In this document: in pieces, positions 15,660-24,325 of the stretch
Numbering within the stretch: position 1 is the stretch's first letter
Layout: the number at the start of each line of letters is the position of its first letter
Assembly (NCBI RefSeq): GCF_016862395.1
Contig: NZ_BOMW01000021.1
Location: forward strand, 122,043 to 186,042
Length of the DNA: 64,000 nucleotides
Source: Actinoplanes siamensis
GTDB lineage: Bacteria > Actinomycetota > Actinomycetes > Mycobacteriales > Micromonosporaceae
Direction of reading: 5' to 3'
Notes under the pieces: generated by a model
The model's input: the letters and a program-made list of their open reading frames with translations, nothing else
The model's database searches: none
Told to the model about the DNA's origin: nothing
Made by a program: the position numbers and the translations under genes

Positions 15660-16649
15660 TCAGCCGGCCCGCAGCCGATCGTGCACGCCGCCGTAGGCGA
15701 CGGTGCCGGGCAGGTACTTCTTGTCGATGCCGGCGCTCATCACGTACTGCGGGTCGACGACGTTGCCGGCGCGGGCGCTGGTCGTCTGCGAGACCAGCTG
15801 GTACGCGTCGAGCAGGTCCAACCCGGTCAGTTCGGCCACGTGCCGGACCAGGTCGTCCTGGCTGATCCGGAAGGCGTCCTCCAGCGGGCGGGCCGCGCCG
15901 AGCGAGACCAGCTGGGTGTCGGTCTCCAGCCGCGGGGTGCCGGTCGGCACACCGGAGATCACGTCGACCACGACTGTCACGTCCATGGCGACCTCGACGG
16001 CCACGCCGCAGACCTCGCCGTCGCCCTGCCGCGCGTGCCCGTCGCCGAGCGCGAGCAGCGCGCCCGGCACGTTGACCCCGAGGTAGAGCGTGGCGCCCGG
16101 CCCGAGCAGCGGAGTGTCCAGGTTCCCGCCGTGCACGTCCGGGACGATGGTCTGCCGCACCTCGTTCGCGGCCGGCGCCACGCCGACCGTGCCGAGCATC
16201 GGCGCCAGCGGCAGGTCGACGGCGAACTCGCTGCGGCGGGCCCGGAAGCGCACCGACCGCGCGGCCAGGTCGATGTCGTAGAGCCAGACCCGCTCTTCGA
16301 GCGGAGCTTGGAGGGTACGGGTGTAGCCGGTCGACGTGAGCGCGCCGAAGTGCGGGAACGTGGAGGAGATGCCGACCGGCGAGGCCGGTGTCAGCGACAC
16401 GATGTGCACCGCGAGGGTGTCCCCCGGCTGCGCGCCCTCCACGAAGATCGGCCCGGTGACCGGGTTCAGGTACGGAAACTCGCACACCTGGCTGGGCAGG
16501 TCGTCCACGGTGCGCACCTTGCCGCCGAAGCAGTCCAGCGTGCGCAGCGCGATCGGGGCGCCGGGCTTGACCGAGACGATCGGCTCCCGCCCGCCGAAGG
16601 TGTAGCCGTACTGTCCCGGGTCGGCCGGGAGGTGGATCGGGTCAGACAT
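15660..16649 (-). CDS. Acetamidase/formamidase family amide hydrolase
   Basis: 329 residues. The sequence follows the FmdA/AmdA family, with an SVKPGAPIALRTLDCFGG segment, a GPIFVEGAQPGDTLAVHI strand, an STFPHFGALT loop, and a cyclase-like second half with GDGHARQGDGEVCGVAVE. These zinc-dependent enzymes release ammonia from formamide, acetamide or related small amides in the cytoplasm. The start overlaps the end of the upstream permease gene by 8 bp, so uptake and hydrolysis of one substrate are probably linked. Which amide is used cannot be read from the sequence. Confidence 0.88.
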   Translation of the reverse strand: MSDPIHLPADPGQYGYTFGGREPIVSVKPGAPIALRTLDCFGGKVRTVDDLPSQVCEFPYLNPVTGPIFVEGAQPGDTLAVHIVSLTPASPVGISSTFPHFGALTSTGYTRTLQAPLEERVWLYDIDLAARSVRFRARRSEFAVDLPLAPMLGTVGVAPAANEVRQTIVPDVHGGNLDTPLLGPGATLYLGVNVPGALLALGDGHARQGDGEVCGVAVEVAMDVTVVVDVISGVPTGTPRLETDTQLVSLGAARPLEDAFRISQDDLVRHVAELTGLDLLDAYQLVSQTTSARAGNVVDPQYVMSAGIDKKYLPGTVAYGGVHDRLRAG

Positions 16650-18048
16650 GGGACACCGCCGTGGGGTTCGTGGTGGGCTCGTCGTCCGCGGGCACCTCGG
16701 GCAGGGTCGGTTTGCGGCCCGTGGCCAGCAGAACGATCAGCACGATCGCGCCGATGGCCAGCCAGATCAGGCCCACGGTCTGGGCCAGCAGGTTACCGTT
16801 CCAGATCACCGCGATCAGCACGGCCGCGCCGAGCACCGGGACGATCAGGTTGCGGCCGGCGCCGCCCTGCCGGCCGGTCCGGATCCACTCCCAGACCACG
16901 CAGGCGTGCAGCACGATGAAGGCGATCATGGCGCCGAAGTTGACCATGGCGCTCATCAGCGTGATGCCGTCCTCGCGGCTGGCCATCCAGAGGCCGACGA
17001 CCAGGGAGATGGTCGCCGTGGTGAGGATCGCGTTGGTCGGCACCGAGCGGGCCAGCGACACGCGGGAGAGGAACGTGGGCAGCTGCCCGTCCCGGGACAT
17101 CGCCATCAGCAGCCGGCTGGTGGCCACCTGGGCGACCATGTTGTTCGCGATCCCCCAGGCCAACGCGGTGGCCAGGGCGGTGAGCGTGCCGAGCCAGTGG
17201 CCGCCGGCGATCTCGGCCGCGTCGTAGAACGCCGAGCCGGTCGCGTCGCCGTCGGCGATCAGGCCGGCCGGGTCCGGCACGAGCAGCGCCGCGACGTAGG
17301 TCTGCGCGACGAAGAGGCCGGCCACCACGAGCAGCGACAGGTACATGGCCCGGCGGACCGTGCGGGCGCCGTCCGCGGCGTCCTCGGCGAGCAGGCCCAA
17401 GGCGTCGAAGCCCAGGTAGGAGAGCATGCCGATGGAGACGCCGCCGAGGATCAGCGACCAGGTGAAGCTGGTGCCGTTGTAGAACGGGTCGAGGCTGAAG
17501 CCGTGGCCCTTGCCGTCCGCGATCGCGATCAGGCCGAAGACCAGGAAGATCACCAGGATGATCAGCTCGGCGGCGAGGAACAGCCAGTTCAGCAGCTTGG
17601 TGGTCTTGATTCCGAGCACATTCGTCACGGTGTTCACCAGGACGAAGATGATCACCCAGGCCCAGACCGGCACGCTTGTCACGATCGAGTTCATGGCCGC
17701 GCCGGCGACCAGCGACAGCAGCAGCGGGATGCAGACGTAGTCGAGCAGGATGGCCCAGCCGGTGAGGAAGCCGACGGCGGGCGCGATGGCCCGGCCGGCG
17801 TAGCCGTAGACCGAGCCGGCGACCGGGTACTTCTCCACCATCACGCCGTACGACGAGGCGGTCAGGATCATGGCCAGGGCGCCGACCACGTACGCCAGGG
17901 CGATCATGCCGCCGCTGGCCTGGAACACGCTGCCGAAGATGCCGAACGGCGCGATCACCACCATGAAGACCAGGCCGTACGCGATCAGGTCCCGGATCCG
18001 CAACTCACGCCGCAGCTGTTGCCGGTAGCCGAACTTGTCGATGGACAT
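16642..18048 (-). CDS. APC-family amino acid/amine permease
   Basis: 468 residues from ATG 18048, with GAGGTG upstream; a TTG three codons earlier is possible. Twelve hydrophobic segments are visible. The first membrane helix carries the APC signature (GLVFMVVIAPFGIFGSVFQASGG), and a second landmark is EKYPVAGSVYGYAGRAI near residues 75-90. Members import amino acids, amines or ureides with protons or by exchange. Overlap with the amidase gene suggests that the substrate is an amide, a urea derivative or a related nitrogen compound. Confidence 0.9.
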   Translation of the reverse strand: MSIDKFGYRQQLRRELRIRDLIAYGLVFMVVIAPFGIFGSVFQASGGMIALAYVVGALAMILTASSYGVMVEKYPVAGSVYGYAGRAIAPAVGFLTGWAILLDYVCIPLLLSLVAGAAMNSIVTSVPVWAWVIIFVLVNTVTNVLGIKTTKLLNWLFLAAELIILVIFLVFGLIAIADGKGHGFSLDPFYNGTSFTWSLILGGVSIGMLSYLGFDALGLLAEDAADGARTVRRAMYLSLLVVAGLFVAQTYVAALLVPDPAGLIADGDATGSAFYDAAEIAGGHWLGTLTALATALAWGIANNMVAQVATSRLLMAMSRDGQLPTFLSRVSLARSVPTNAILTTATISLVVGLWMASREDGITLMSAMVNFGAMIAFIVLHACVVWEWIRTGRQGGAGRNLIVPVLGAAVLIAVIWNGNLLAQTVGLIWLAIGAIVLIVLLATGRKPTLPEVPADDEPTTNPTAVSHV

Positions 18049-18185
18049 GCGGCACAATCACCTCTTCCCCGCAGAGGATCGGGCGCCGCAGCCTCCACAG
18101 TGGACTGACGGCATGGCGAACGGCGCCCACAGGCAACCGCGAGAGCGAGGAAAGTAAATACCTACAGCAGGACTGCCGCAAGGCC

Positions 18186-18524
18186 CTAAAGGCTCCGGCG
18201 GCGCCACGGCCAGCGGGCCGGGCGGCGGTAGAGCTCGTCGAGCCGGTCGTCGACCACGGTGCGCACCCCGGCCAACGCGATCACCAGCATCTCGCGCAAT
18301 CCGGCGCACGTGCGGCAATCCGCGCGGTCACACTCCTGGCGATGCTCCAGGGCGGTCATCACCAGCCGCTGGGCCAGCATGCCGGAGACGTGGGCGCGCT
18401 GGGCCCACGCCGGGCGCTCCTGGATGCCCGCACGCCAGCGATCCACCTCGGCGTCCGTCACGCCGTACTGCTCGGCCGCTTTGCTGACCTGGGCCAACGA
18501 ATTCTGGACATCAGCTTCGGCCAC
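18186..18524 (-). CDS. Small conserved-looking protein with a Cys cluster, function unknown
   Basis: 112 residues from GTG 18524, with GGGAG 9 bp upstream; the frame extends further but without a better start. It is mainly helical: a VSKAAEQYGVTDAEVDRW segment, then HRQECDRADCRTCAG with Cys in a CX4CX2C pattern (about residues 64-71), and a basic, Trp-containing C-terminus. The cluster could bind a metal. The gene lies 137 bp upstream of the permease and points the same way, so it may lead that transcription unit. It is divergent from the SpoIIE-type gene. Confidence 0.6.
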   Translation of the reverse strand: MAEADVQNSLAQVSKAAEQYGVTDAEVDRWRAGIQERPAWAQRAHVSGMLAQRLVMTALEHRQECDRADCRTCAGLREMLVIALAGVRTVVDDRLDELYRRPARWPWRRRSL

Positions 18525-18603
18525 CGGCGGACTCCCGGGTTGTCGGGGTGATAGATCGCATGGTACCGCCCGTTCGGGCAAAAACAGGACCGCGACAATA
18601 AAC

Positions 18604-18616
18604 TACAATATGTAGA
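18604..18616. promoter_or_regulatory. Palindrome in the divergent promoter region
   Basis: CTACA-ATA-TGTAG is a perfect inverted repeat in an AT-rich patch, 25 bp before the start of the SpoIIE-type gene and 80 bp before the divergent Cys-cluster gene. Confidence 0.35.
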
Positions 18617-18640
18617 TAAGCCCGACTCCGGAGAGTAAAG

Positions 18641-20551
18641 ATGGGTTCTCTCGACAAGTCTGTGGGCGAGGCCGGCGCCGTCCGGGAGGTCTTCGAGACC
18701 GCCCCGATCCTGCTCTGCGGCCTGGCCGGCCCGGAGCACCGGGTGATCGCCTCGAACGCCGCCTACCGGACGCTGCTGGGGCGCTCCGAGGTCGTCGGCT
18801 CACCGCTGTCCGAGGTGTTCCCCGAGCTCGCCGGGCAGCAACTGGCCGAGATGGTGGACCGCGTCTACCGCACCGGCGTTCCGCAGGTCGGGCAGGGCTG
18901 GCGGACCCACATCGAGCGCGAGCCCGGCTCCGGACAGCTCGTCGAAATGTATCTCGACTTCACCATCTCGCCCCGGGTCGGGCCGGACGGCCGCGTGACC
19001 GGGCTGAACTTCGTCGGGCTCGACGCCACCGACCGGGTGCTGGAGCAGCAGCGCGCGCGGCTGGAGACGGCCGAGGCTGCCCGCCGCTACGAGGACGCTC
19101 GCGAGGTGATCACCGCGCTGCAGGAGCAGCTGCTCCCGACCGGTCTGCCGGTGCTGCCTGCTGTCCAGATGGCCGGCACCTACCTGCCGGCCGAGTCCGG
19201 TGACACCGCGGCCGGCGACTGGTTCGACGCGGTGCCGCTCTCCGGCGGCCGGATCGCCCTGGTCGTCGGCGACGTGGTGGGCCACGGCGTGGCCGCCTCG
19301 GTGGCGATGGGCGAGCTGCGGACCGTGCTGCACGACCGGCTCGACGAGACCGGCGACCCGCTGGTGGCGATCGCCGCGGCCGACCGGCTCGCCCGCCGGG
19401 CGCCCGGCGCCCGGTCCGCGACCATGTGCGTGGCCGTGCTCGACCCCGCCGACGGCACGCTCACCTACTGCTCGGCCGGCCACCCGCCCCCGCTGGTCGC
19501 CGGCCCCGGCCAGGCCCGTTACCTGACCTGCCCGGCAGCCGGGGCGCTGGGCAGCGGCGCGGACTACACGCTGGCCACCGACCGGCTCGAGGAGGGCGAG
19601 GTGCTGCTGCTCTACAGCGACGGCATCATCGAGCGCCCCGGGCGTGTCCCGGCCGCCGCCACGGTCGAGCTCTCCCAGGTGGCGATGGACGCCGTCGCCG
19701 GGCGCGGCCTGGACGACTCGGAGCTCCCCGCGGCCGAGCGGGTCTGCCTGCACAGCCTCGAGCTGCTGGTCCGCCAGACCGGTCACACCGACGACATCAC
19801 CCTGCTGGCCGCCGAGCGCCGCACCGCGGCGGCCCCGCTGCGGCTGCGGCAGCCGGCCGACATCGGCGCGATCCGCCCGGCCCGCGACGCGCTCGTGCGG
19901 TGGCTGCTGGCGCAGGCCACCGGTCAGGGCGACCTGTCCGCGCTCGCCCACGCCGTGGTGGAGCTGGTCACCAACGCCGCGGAGCACAGCGGAGGCGACA
20001 CCGTCACGGTCACCGCCGACCTGGAGCCGGACGGCACCGCCCGGGTCGTGGTGGCCGACGACGGCCGCTGGCGCGCCCGGGAGGGTCACGACGACGATCG
20101 GGACAAAGGCCTGGGCCTGTCGATGACCACCGCGCTCGTCGACGAGCTGGACGTCGACCGGAGCGGGTCGGGCACCACGGTCACCGTCCGGCACCGGCTG
20201 TCCTGCCCGGCCACCGCGCTGACCGACGACCAGATCGGCCGGGGCGCCGAGTTCCGGCCCGCCGACCCGGCCGCGATCTTCAACACCCGGGGCGGCCGGC
20301 TCGTCGTCCGCGGGGCGCTGGACGCGGTGAACACCGAGCGGCTCGCCACCGAGCTGGGCCGCGGCTCACTGGGTGGCACGCGGGAGGTCACCGTCGACCT
20401 GTCCGCGGTGACGCTGCTGGCCAGCGCCGCGGTGGCGGTCCTCTACCGGGCGCCGGGCGTGCGGCTGTACGCCCCGGCCGGCAGCGTCGCCCAGCACGTC
20501 CTCACCCTGGCCGACCTGCCCCACGTCACCGTGGACCCGGACCCCGGGTGA
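18641..20551 (+). CDS. PAS-SpoIIE phosphatase-HATPase-STAS partner-switching protein
   Basis: 636 residues with a GGAGAG ribosome binding site. Four modules lie in order: a PAS sensor (about 15-135); a PP2C/SpoIIE phosphatase (about 155-390) with its metal ligands visible in AGDWFD, VGDVVGHG, LLYSDGIIE and HTDDITLL; a RsbW-like ATPase/kinase (about 395-525) with ELVTNAAEHSGG and GLGLSM; and a C-terminal STAS domain (about 545-636) with DLSAVTLLASAAVAVLY. In Bacillus-type partner switching these are separate phosphatase, anti-sigma kinase and anti-anti-sigma proteins. Here one chain carries all three activities plus a sensor. The target sigma factor is unknown and no sigma gene is adjacent. 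Confidence 0.9.
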   Translation: MGSLDKSVGEAGAVREVFETAPILLCGLAGPEHRVIASNAAYRTLLGRSEVVGSPLSEVFPELAGQQLAEMVDRVYRTGVPQVGQGWRTHIEREPGSGQLVEMYLDFTISPRVGPDGRVTGLNFVGLDATDRVLEQQRARLETAEAARRYEDAREVITALQEQLLPTGLPVLPAVQMAGTYLPAESGDTAAGDWFDAVPLSGGRIALVVGDVVGHGVAASVAMGELRTVLHDRLDETGDPLVAIAAADRLARRAPGARSATMCVAVLDPADGTLTYCSAGHPPPLVAGPGQARYLTCPAAGALGSGADYTLATDRLEEGEVLLLYSDGIIERPGRVPAAATVELSQVAMDAVAGRGLDDSELPAAERVCLHSLELLVRQTGHTDDITLLAAERRTAAAPLRLRQPADIGAIRPARDALVRWLLAQATGQGDLSALAHAVVELVTNAAEHSGGDTVTVTADLEPDGTARVVVADDGRWRAREGHDDDRDKGLGLSMTTALVDELDVDRSGSGTTVTVRHRLSCPATALTDDQIGRGAEFRPADPAAIFNTRGGRLVVRGALDAVNTERLATELGRGSLGGTREVTVDLSAVTLLASAAVAVLYRAPGVRLYAPAGSVAQHVLTLADLPHVTVDPDPG

Positions 20552-20691
20552 CCACTGGCCCCGCCGGACGGCCGTCGCGGCCCCGGCCCGGCCGCCGTGC
20601 GCCCGAACCGCCGGGCGCGCCGCCTACCCCACGCCGCGGCGCGCCGCCTGCCCCCATTTCACGGCGTCGCCCGGACCCGGCGGAGCGCGGT

Positions 20692-23487
20692 TCAGGCCGG
20701 GATGATGCGCCAGCGCTGGCTGGGCAGGGCAAGATCCGCCCACTGGCCGACGTCGGCGCTGTTCGCCGTCGACCGGCCCTGGACCTCCAGGACCTTGCCG
20801 CTGTGCCGGGCCACCAGCGCGAAGACGTTCGCCGCCGACCAGGCCAGCCGCCACTGCTGGTTGGCGCCGCCCAGGTAGCCCCACTGCACCGCCTTGGCGC
20901 CGTCGGCAGTCGACTGGCCGGAGATGTCGACACACTTGCCGTCCATCGCGCTGACGATCGCGAACCACCCGTTGCCGGCGTCCTGGAACCGCCAGACGTG
21001 GTCCGCCGACCCCACCGCCGGGTACTGCTGCAGCTGGGCCCCGTCGACCGTCGACATGTTGTTGATCGCCAGCACCTGACCGGAGTGGGTGGCCTGCAGT
21101 TTCACGGTTCCGTCCGGGATCAGCCGCCAGTTGTGATCGGCGGTGCCGTTGTCGGCGAACTGCACCACGTTCGCGGAATCCGCCGTCGACGCCCCGGCCA
21201 CCGCGAGGACCTTGCCGGAGTTCCGGTTCCGCAGCCGGACGTAGCCGGTGCCGTTGTCCAGGACCTGCCACAGGTGATCCGTCGTACCGTTGTCCTCGTA
21301 CTGCACCACCTGCGCGGAGTCGGCTGTGGACATCGCGTCCACCCCGAGCAGCCTGCCGCTGTTGACGTTCTGGATCTTCACCCAGCCGTCGCCGTCGTCG
21401 ACGAACCGCCACCGGTGATCGGCCGTCCCGTTGTCGGCGAACTGCACCACCCGCGCGCTGTTCGCCGTCGACATCCGGTCCACGCCCAGCACCTTGCCGC
21501 TGTTCTGGTTCTGGAGCCGGAACGCGACCCCGGCGGTCTGCCACGGCGTGCCCGCGCCGATCACCGGGAACGCGGTGATCCGCAGCCGGGCCGCTCCCAT
21601 TGGGATCAGCGTGACCTGCTCGACCGGCTCGGCCGACGGCGTCGGGCTGTCCTGCAGCGGCGTCACGATCGTGTCCGCGTCGGCCTGCCAGCCCGGGATC
21701 CGGCGCGCCGGCGTGGTGATCCGGATCGGGGCGTTCGCGGGCGTGAACGGGTCGTCGGCGTTGCCCAGCCCGGTCGTCACCGCGAACCGCGTCGCCCCGT
21801 CCAGGCCGTAGTTCCACGCCGAGCCGGGCCGCACCTCACGGGTGGGCCAGGTCGCCGACCCGCCGGTCTGCGCCCAGTTCTCGGTGATGGCCAGCGAGAA
21901 CGTGAGCGGCCCGAAGTCCACGGACACCGAGCCGTGGTTGGCCGCCCAGGTCCGCGTCCTCGCCCGCATCGGCAGGCGCAGGACGATCCGGTCGCCGTTC
22001 GCCCAGGTCCGCACGATCCGGGCGTACGACGGTCCGGCGGTCACCGGCACAGCGCTCCCGTTCACGCTGAGCGCGGGATCCGCACACCACCCCGGCACCC
22101 GCAGGTACACCGGGAAGGCGAGCGCCTCGGGAACCGAGACCGTGTAGGTGACGGTGTCCTCGAACGGGTACGCCGTGTCCGCCCGGATGGTCACCTTGGT
22201 CCCGTCGCCAACCGCGGCGGTCACCGTCGCCGGCCCGTGCAGCGTCGCGGCCAGTCCGCCGTCCGGCGTGGCCACCCACATCTCCTCGACGTAGTACGGC
22301 CAGCCCATCCCGTAGTTGTGCGGGCAGCACCGGTAGTTGTCGATGCCCAGCATGTACGCCTGCATCGCGAACCCGTTCTGGAACTGCCCGGCATGTCCCG
22401 GCCGGTCCAGCAGCGCGATGCTGTTCGCGCTGGTGACGTAGTGGATGCCGCGCTGCCGCGGGTCCAGCGCCGCGGGCAGCGAGTTGAACGCCAGGTCCTC
22501 GGCCCGATCGCCCCAGACCGGGTCGCCGGTGATCCGGGCCAGGATCTCGTGGCTGGCCATGAACTCGACGATGCCGCACGTCTCGAAACCCTGCCGCGGG
22601 TCGCCGAACCCGGGGCGGACGTTCTCGTCACCGGCGAAGCCGCCGCCCGGGAACTGCCCGTACGTGCTCATGACGGTCTGATAGTCGTCGTAGCTGGCCC
22701 GCAGATGTGCCGCGTCGCCGCTGAGCACGGAGTAGACAGCCGGCTCGCGGAACCCCTGCGCCAGGTTGACGTTGTGCGGCGACGGCAGGTTGTTCACATA
22801 GTCGGCCGAGTTCGCGTGGATCTTGCGGGCCAGGTCGAGCAGGAACGCGTCACCGGTCCGGTTGTAGGTCCAGAAGACCACCTCCAGCGTGTCCGCCCAG
22901 CGCAGACTCCCCCAGCTCTGGTTGAACGCGCCGGCTCCCTGCGCGTTGACGAACCGGAAGAACCGGGTGAAGAACGGTACGATGCGAGCGTCGCCGGTGA
23001 ATTCGGCGTACGACCGCAGCGCGTGCAGCATCGGCATGTGCGGCCAGAAGTCCGGGCCGCCGCCCAGGCTGGCGCGCAGCGCGGACGGCCCGAAGAAGCC
23101 GTCCCCCGCCTGCGTCGCCAGCACCCCGTTCACCCAGGTCGTGGTCTCCGCCCGGACCCGGGCGTCGCCGGTCACGAAGCCGAGGCTGGCGAAACCCTTC
23201 AGCCAGTACGGCACCTCCTCCCAGCCCTCGAGATCCGGGTGGATCCAGCCGGTCTCGTCGTACCGCAGGAAGTGCGAGATCTCGGTCATCCGGCCGTTGA
23301 TGCCGTCGAGCTGGTGATTCAGCTGTGTCGCCAGCCAGCCGCCGGCCCGGGTGGCGCCGGGCGGCAGCCGCAGGAAGGCGTCGGGTCGCAGCGGGGCCCG
23401 GTTGGTGACGTAGCCGGGCGCCGCTGTCAGGCCGACGCCGGCGAACGGGACGGCGGCCGCTGCGGCCAGGAGCGTACGACGTTGCAC
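20692..23487 (-). CDS. Secreted GH127 beta-L-arabinofuranosidase with six ricin-type repeats
   Basis: 931 residues from a GTG start with CGGAGG upstream. A short export signal precedes a GH127-type (alpha/alpha)6 barrel. Catalytic and zinc residues are recognisable: Glu302 and Cys304 in GFETCGIVEF, and Cys387-Cys388 in NYRCCPHN (nucleophile and zinc ligand). A beta-sandwich follows, to about residue 640. The C-terminal 290 residues are six ricin-B/QxW units, each ending in an (H/Q)xW(R/Q) motif, and should bind carbohydrate. The enzyme would release L-arabinofuranose from beta-linked side chains, complementing the GH43 arabinanase. Family members on related substrates (GH146) cannot be excluded. 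Confidence 0.9.
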   Translation of the reverse strand: MQRRTLLAAAAAVPFAGVGLTAAPGYVTNRAPLRPDAFLRLPPGATRAGGWLATQLNHQLDGINGRMTEISHFLRYDETGWIHPDLEGWEEVPYWLKGFASLGFVTGDARVRAETTTWVNGVLATQAGDGFFGPSALRASLGGGPDFWPHMPMLHALRSYAEFTGDARIVPFFTRFFRFVNAQGAGAFNQSWGSLRWADTLEVVFWTYNRTGDAFLLDLARKIHANSADYVNNLPSPHNVNLAQGFREPAVYSVLSGDAAHLRASYDDYQTVMSTYGQFPGGGFAGDENVRPGFGDPRQGFETCGIVEFMASHEILARITGDPVWGDRAEDLAFNSLPAALDPRQRGIHYVTSANSIALLDRPGHAGQFQNGFAMQAYMLGIDNYRCCPHNYGMGWPYYVEEMWVATPDGGLAATLHGPATVTAAVGDGTKVTIRADTAYPFEDTVTYTVSVPEALAFPVYLRVPGWCADPALSVNGSAVPVTAGPSYARIVRTWANGDRIVLRLPMRARTRTWAANHGSVSVDFGPLTFSLAITENWAQTGGSATWPTREVRPGSAWNYGLDGATRFAVTTGLGNADDPFTPANAPIRITTPARRIPGWQADADTIVTPLQDSPTPSAEPVEQVTLIPMGAARLRITAFPVIGAGTPWQTAGVAFRLQNQNSGKVLGVDRMSTANSARVVQFADNGTADHRWRFVDDGDGWVKIQNVNSGRLLGVDAMSTADSAQVVQYEDNGTTDHLWQVLDNGTGYVRLRNRNSGKVLAVAGASTADSANVVQFADNGTADHNWRLIPDGTVKLQATHSGQVLAINNMSTVDGAQLQQYPAVGSADHVWRFQDAGNGWFAIVSAMDGKCVDISGQSTADGAKAVQWGYLGGANQQWRLAWSAANVFALVARHSGKVLEVQGRSTANSADVGQWADLALPSQRWRIIPA

Positions 23488-23617
23488 GGCGGCCTCCGGT
23501 GTTCGGTTGTGCGCGAGGATGTGCGAAACCTTGCGTTAAGGGATCGTAAAACTTAAATTCCTCTCTGTAAACAAGGAGTCCAGTCGACCGTCGCCACCCG
23601 TGGTGAGGCCGGGCGCG

Positions 23618-24235
23618 CTACCCGACGGGCGCCGGGCGCGCCACGGCGGCCATCGCGGCGACCGGCCGATGCGTGCCGTCGGCCGGCCGCTGCCGGCGCT
23701 CGACCTCGGTGAAGCCGGCCCGCCGCAGCCGCCGCGAGAGCTCGTCGACCGGCCAGCGGTAAGCCGTCACCACCTTGTGGTCGAAGGCGGCCACCGCATC
23801 ACCCGGGAAGAACCCGATCACCAGCACCCCGCCGGGCGCGAGCATCCGCCGGAACCCGGCCAGCGCCTCGTCGACCTGCTCCGGCGGCAGATGGATCAGC
23901 GAGAACCAGGACAGGATCCCGGCGACGGAACCGTCCGCCACGCCGAGGTCCCGCATCGACGCGAGGTGGTACTCACCGTCCGGATGGGTCGCCCGCGCGT
24001 GAGCGATGAACTCGGGAACCATGTCGACGCCCACCGCGTCGACCCCGAGCGACCGGAGGTGTCCGGTCAGGTGGCCGGGCCCGCAGCCCAGGTCGAGCAC
24101 CCGGCCGGGCCGGATCGTCAGGTGCCGCCCGATGATGTCCAGATCGTCGGCGTGCACCTGCTCGATGGAGCCGACCAGCGAGATGTAAAGCCGCGAAAGC
24201 GAGCCGTAAGCGTCCCGAACCTCTGCCAGATCCAT
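23618..24235 (-). CDS. Class I SAM-dependent methyltransferase
   Basis: 205 residues. Motif I is VLDLGCGPGHLTGHL (about 46-60), followed by GVDMVPEFIAHAR (motif II), DGSVAGILSWFSLIHLPPEQ (motif III/IV) and FRRMLAPGGVLVIGFFPG (post motif). This is the UbiE/Methyltransf_11-25 type, which acts on small molecules in the cytoplasm. The substrate cannot be predicted. It follows the flavin monooxygenase gene on the same strand with a 90-bp gap and could be co-transcribed. Confidence 0.88.
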   Translation of the reverse strand: MDLAEVRDAYGSLSRLYISLVGSIEQVHADDLDIIGRHLTIRPGRVLDLGCGPGHLTGHLRSLGVDAVGVDMVPEFIAHARATHPDGEYHLASMRDLGVADGSVAGILSWFSLIHLPPEQVDEALAGFRRMLAPGGVLVIGFFPGDAVAAFDHKVVTAYRWPVDELSRRLRRAGFTEVERRQRPADGTHRPVAAMAAVARPAPVG

Positions 24236-24325
24236 CGCGCGACCATAGGCCCACGCGATCGACGAGCCGCTGGAGGGGGCGCCCCGGATGACCGTCGAGG
24301 TTCCGCTCGGGCAACCACCGCGTGA

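Noticed and set aside
18058..18185. Possible guanidine or similar riboswitch upstream of the permease-amidase pair
   Set aside because: The conserved guanidine-I sequence blocks are absent and no clear aptamer fold was seen.
19426..23556. A very long plus-strand open frame across the SpoIIE-type gene and antisense to the GH127 gene
   Set aside because: Arginine- and proline-rich with no domain; it is the usual stop-free shadow of high-GC coding sequence on another frame or strand.
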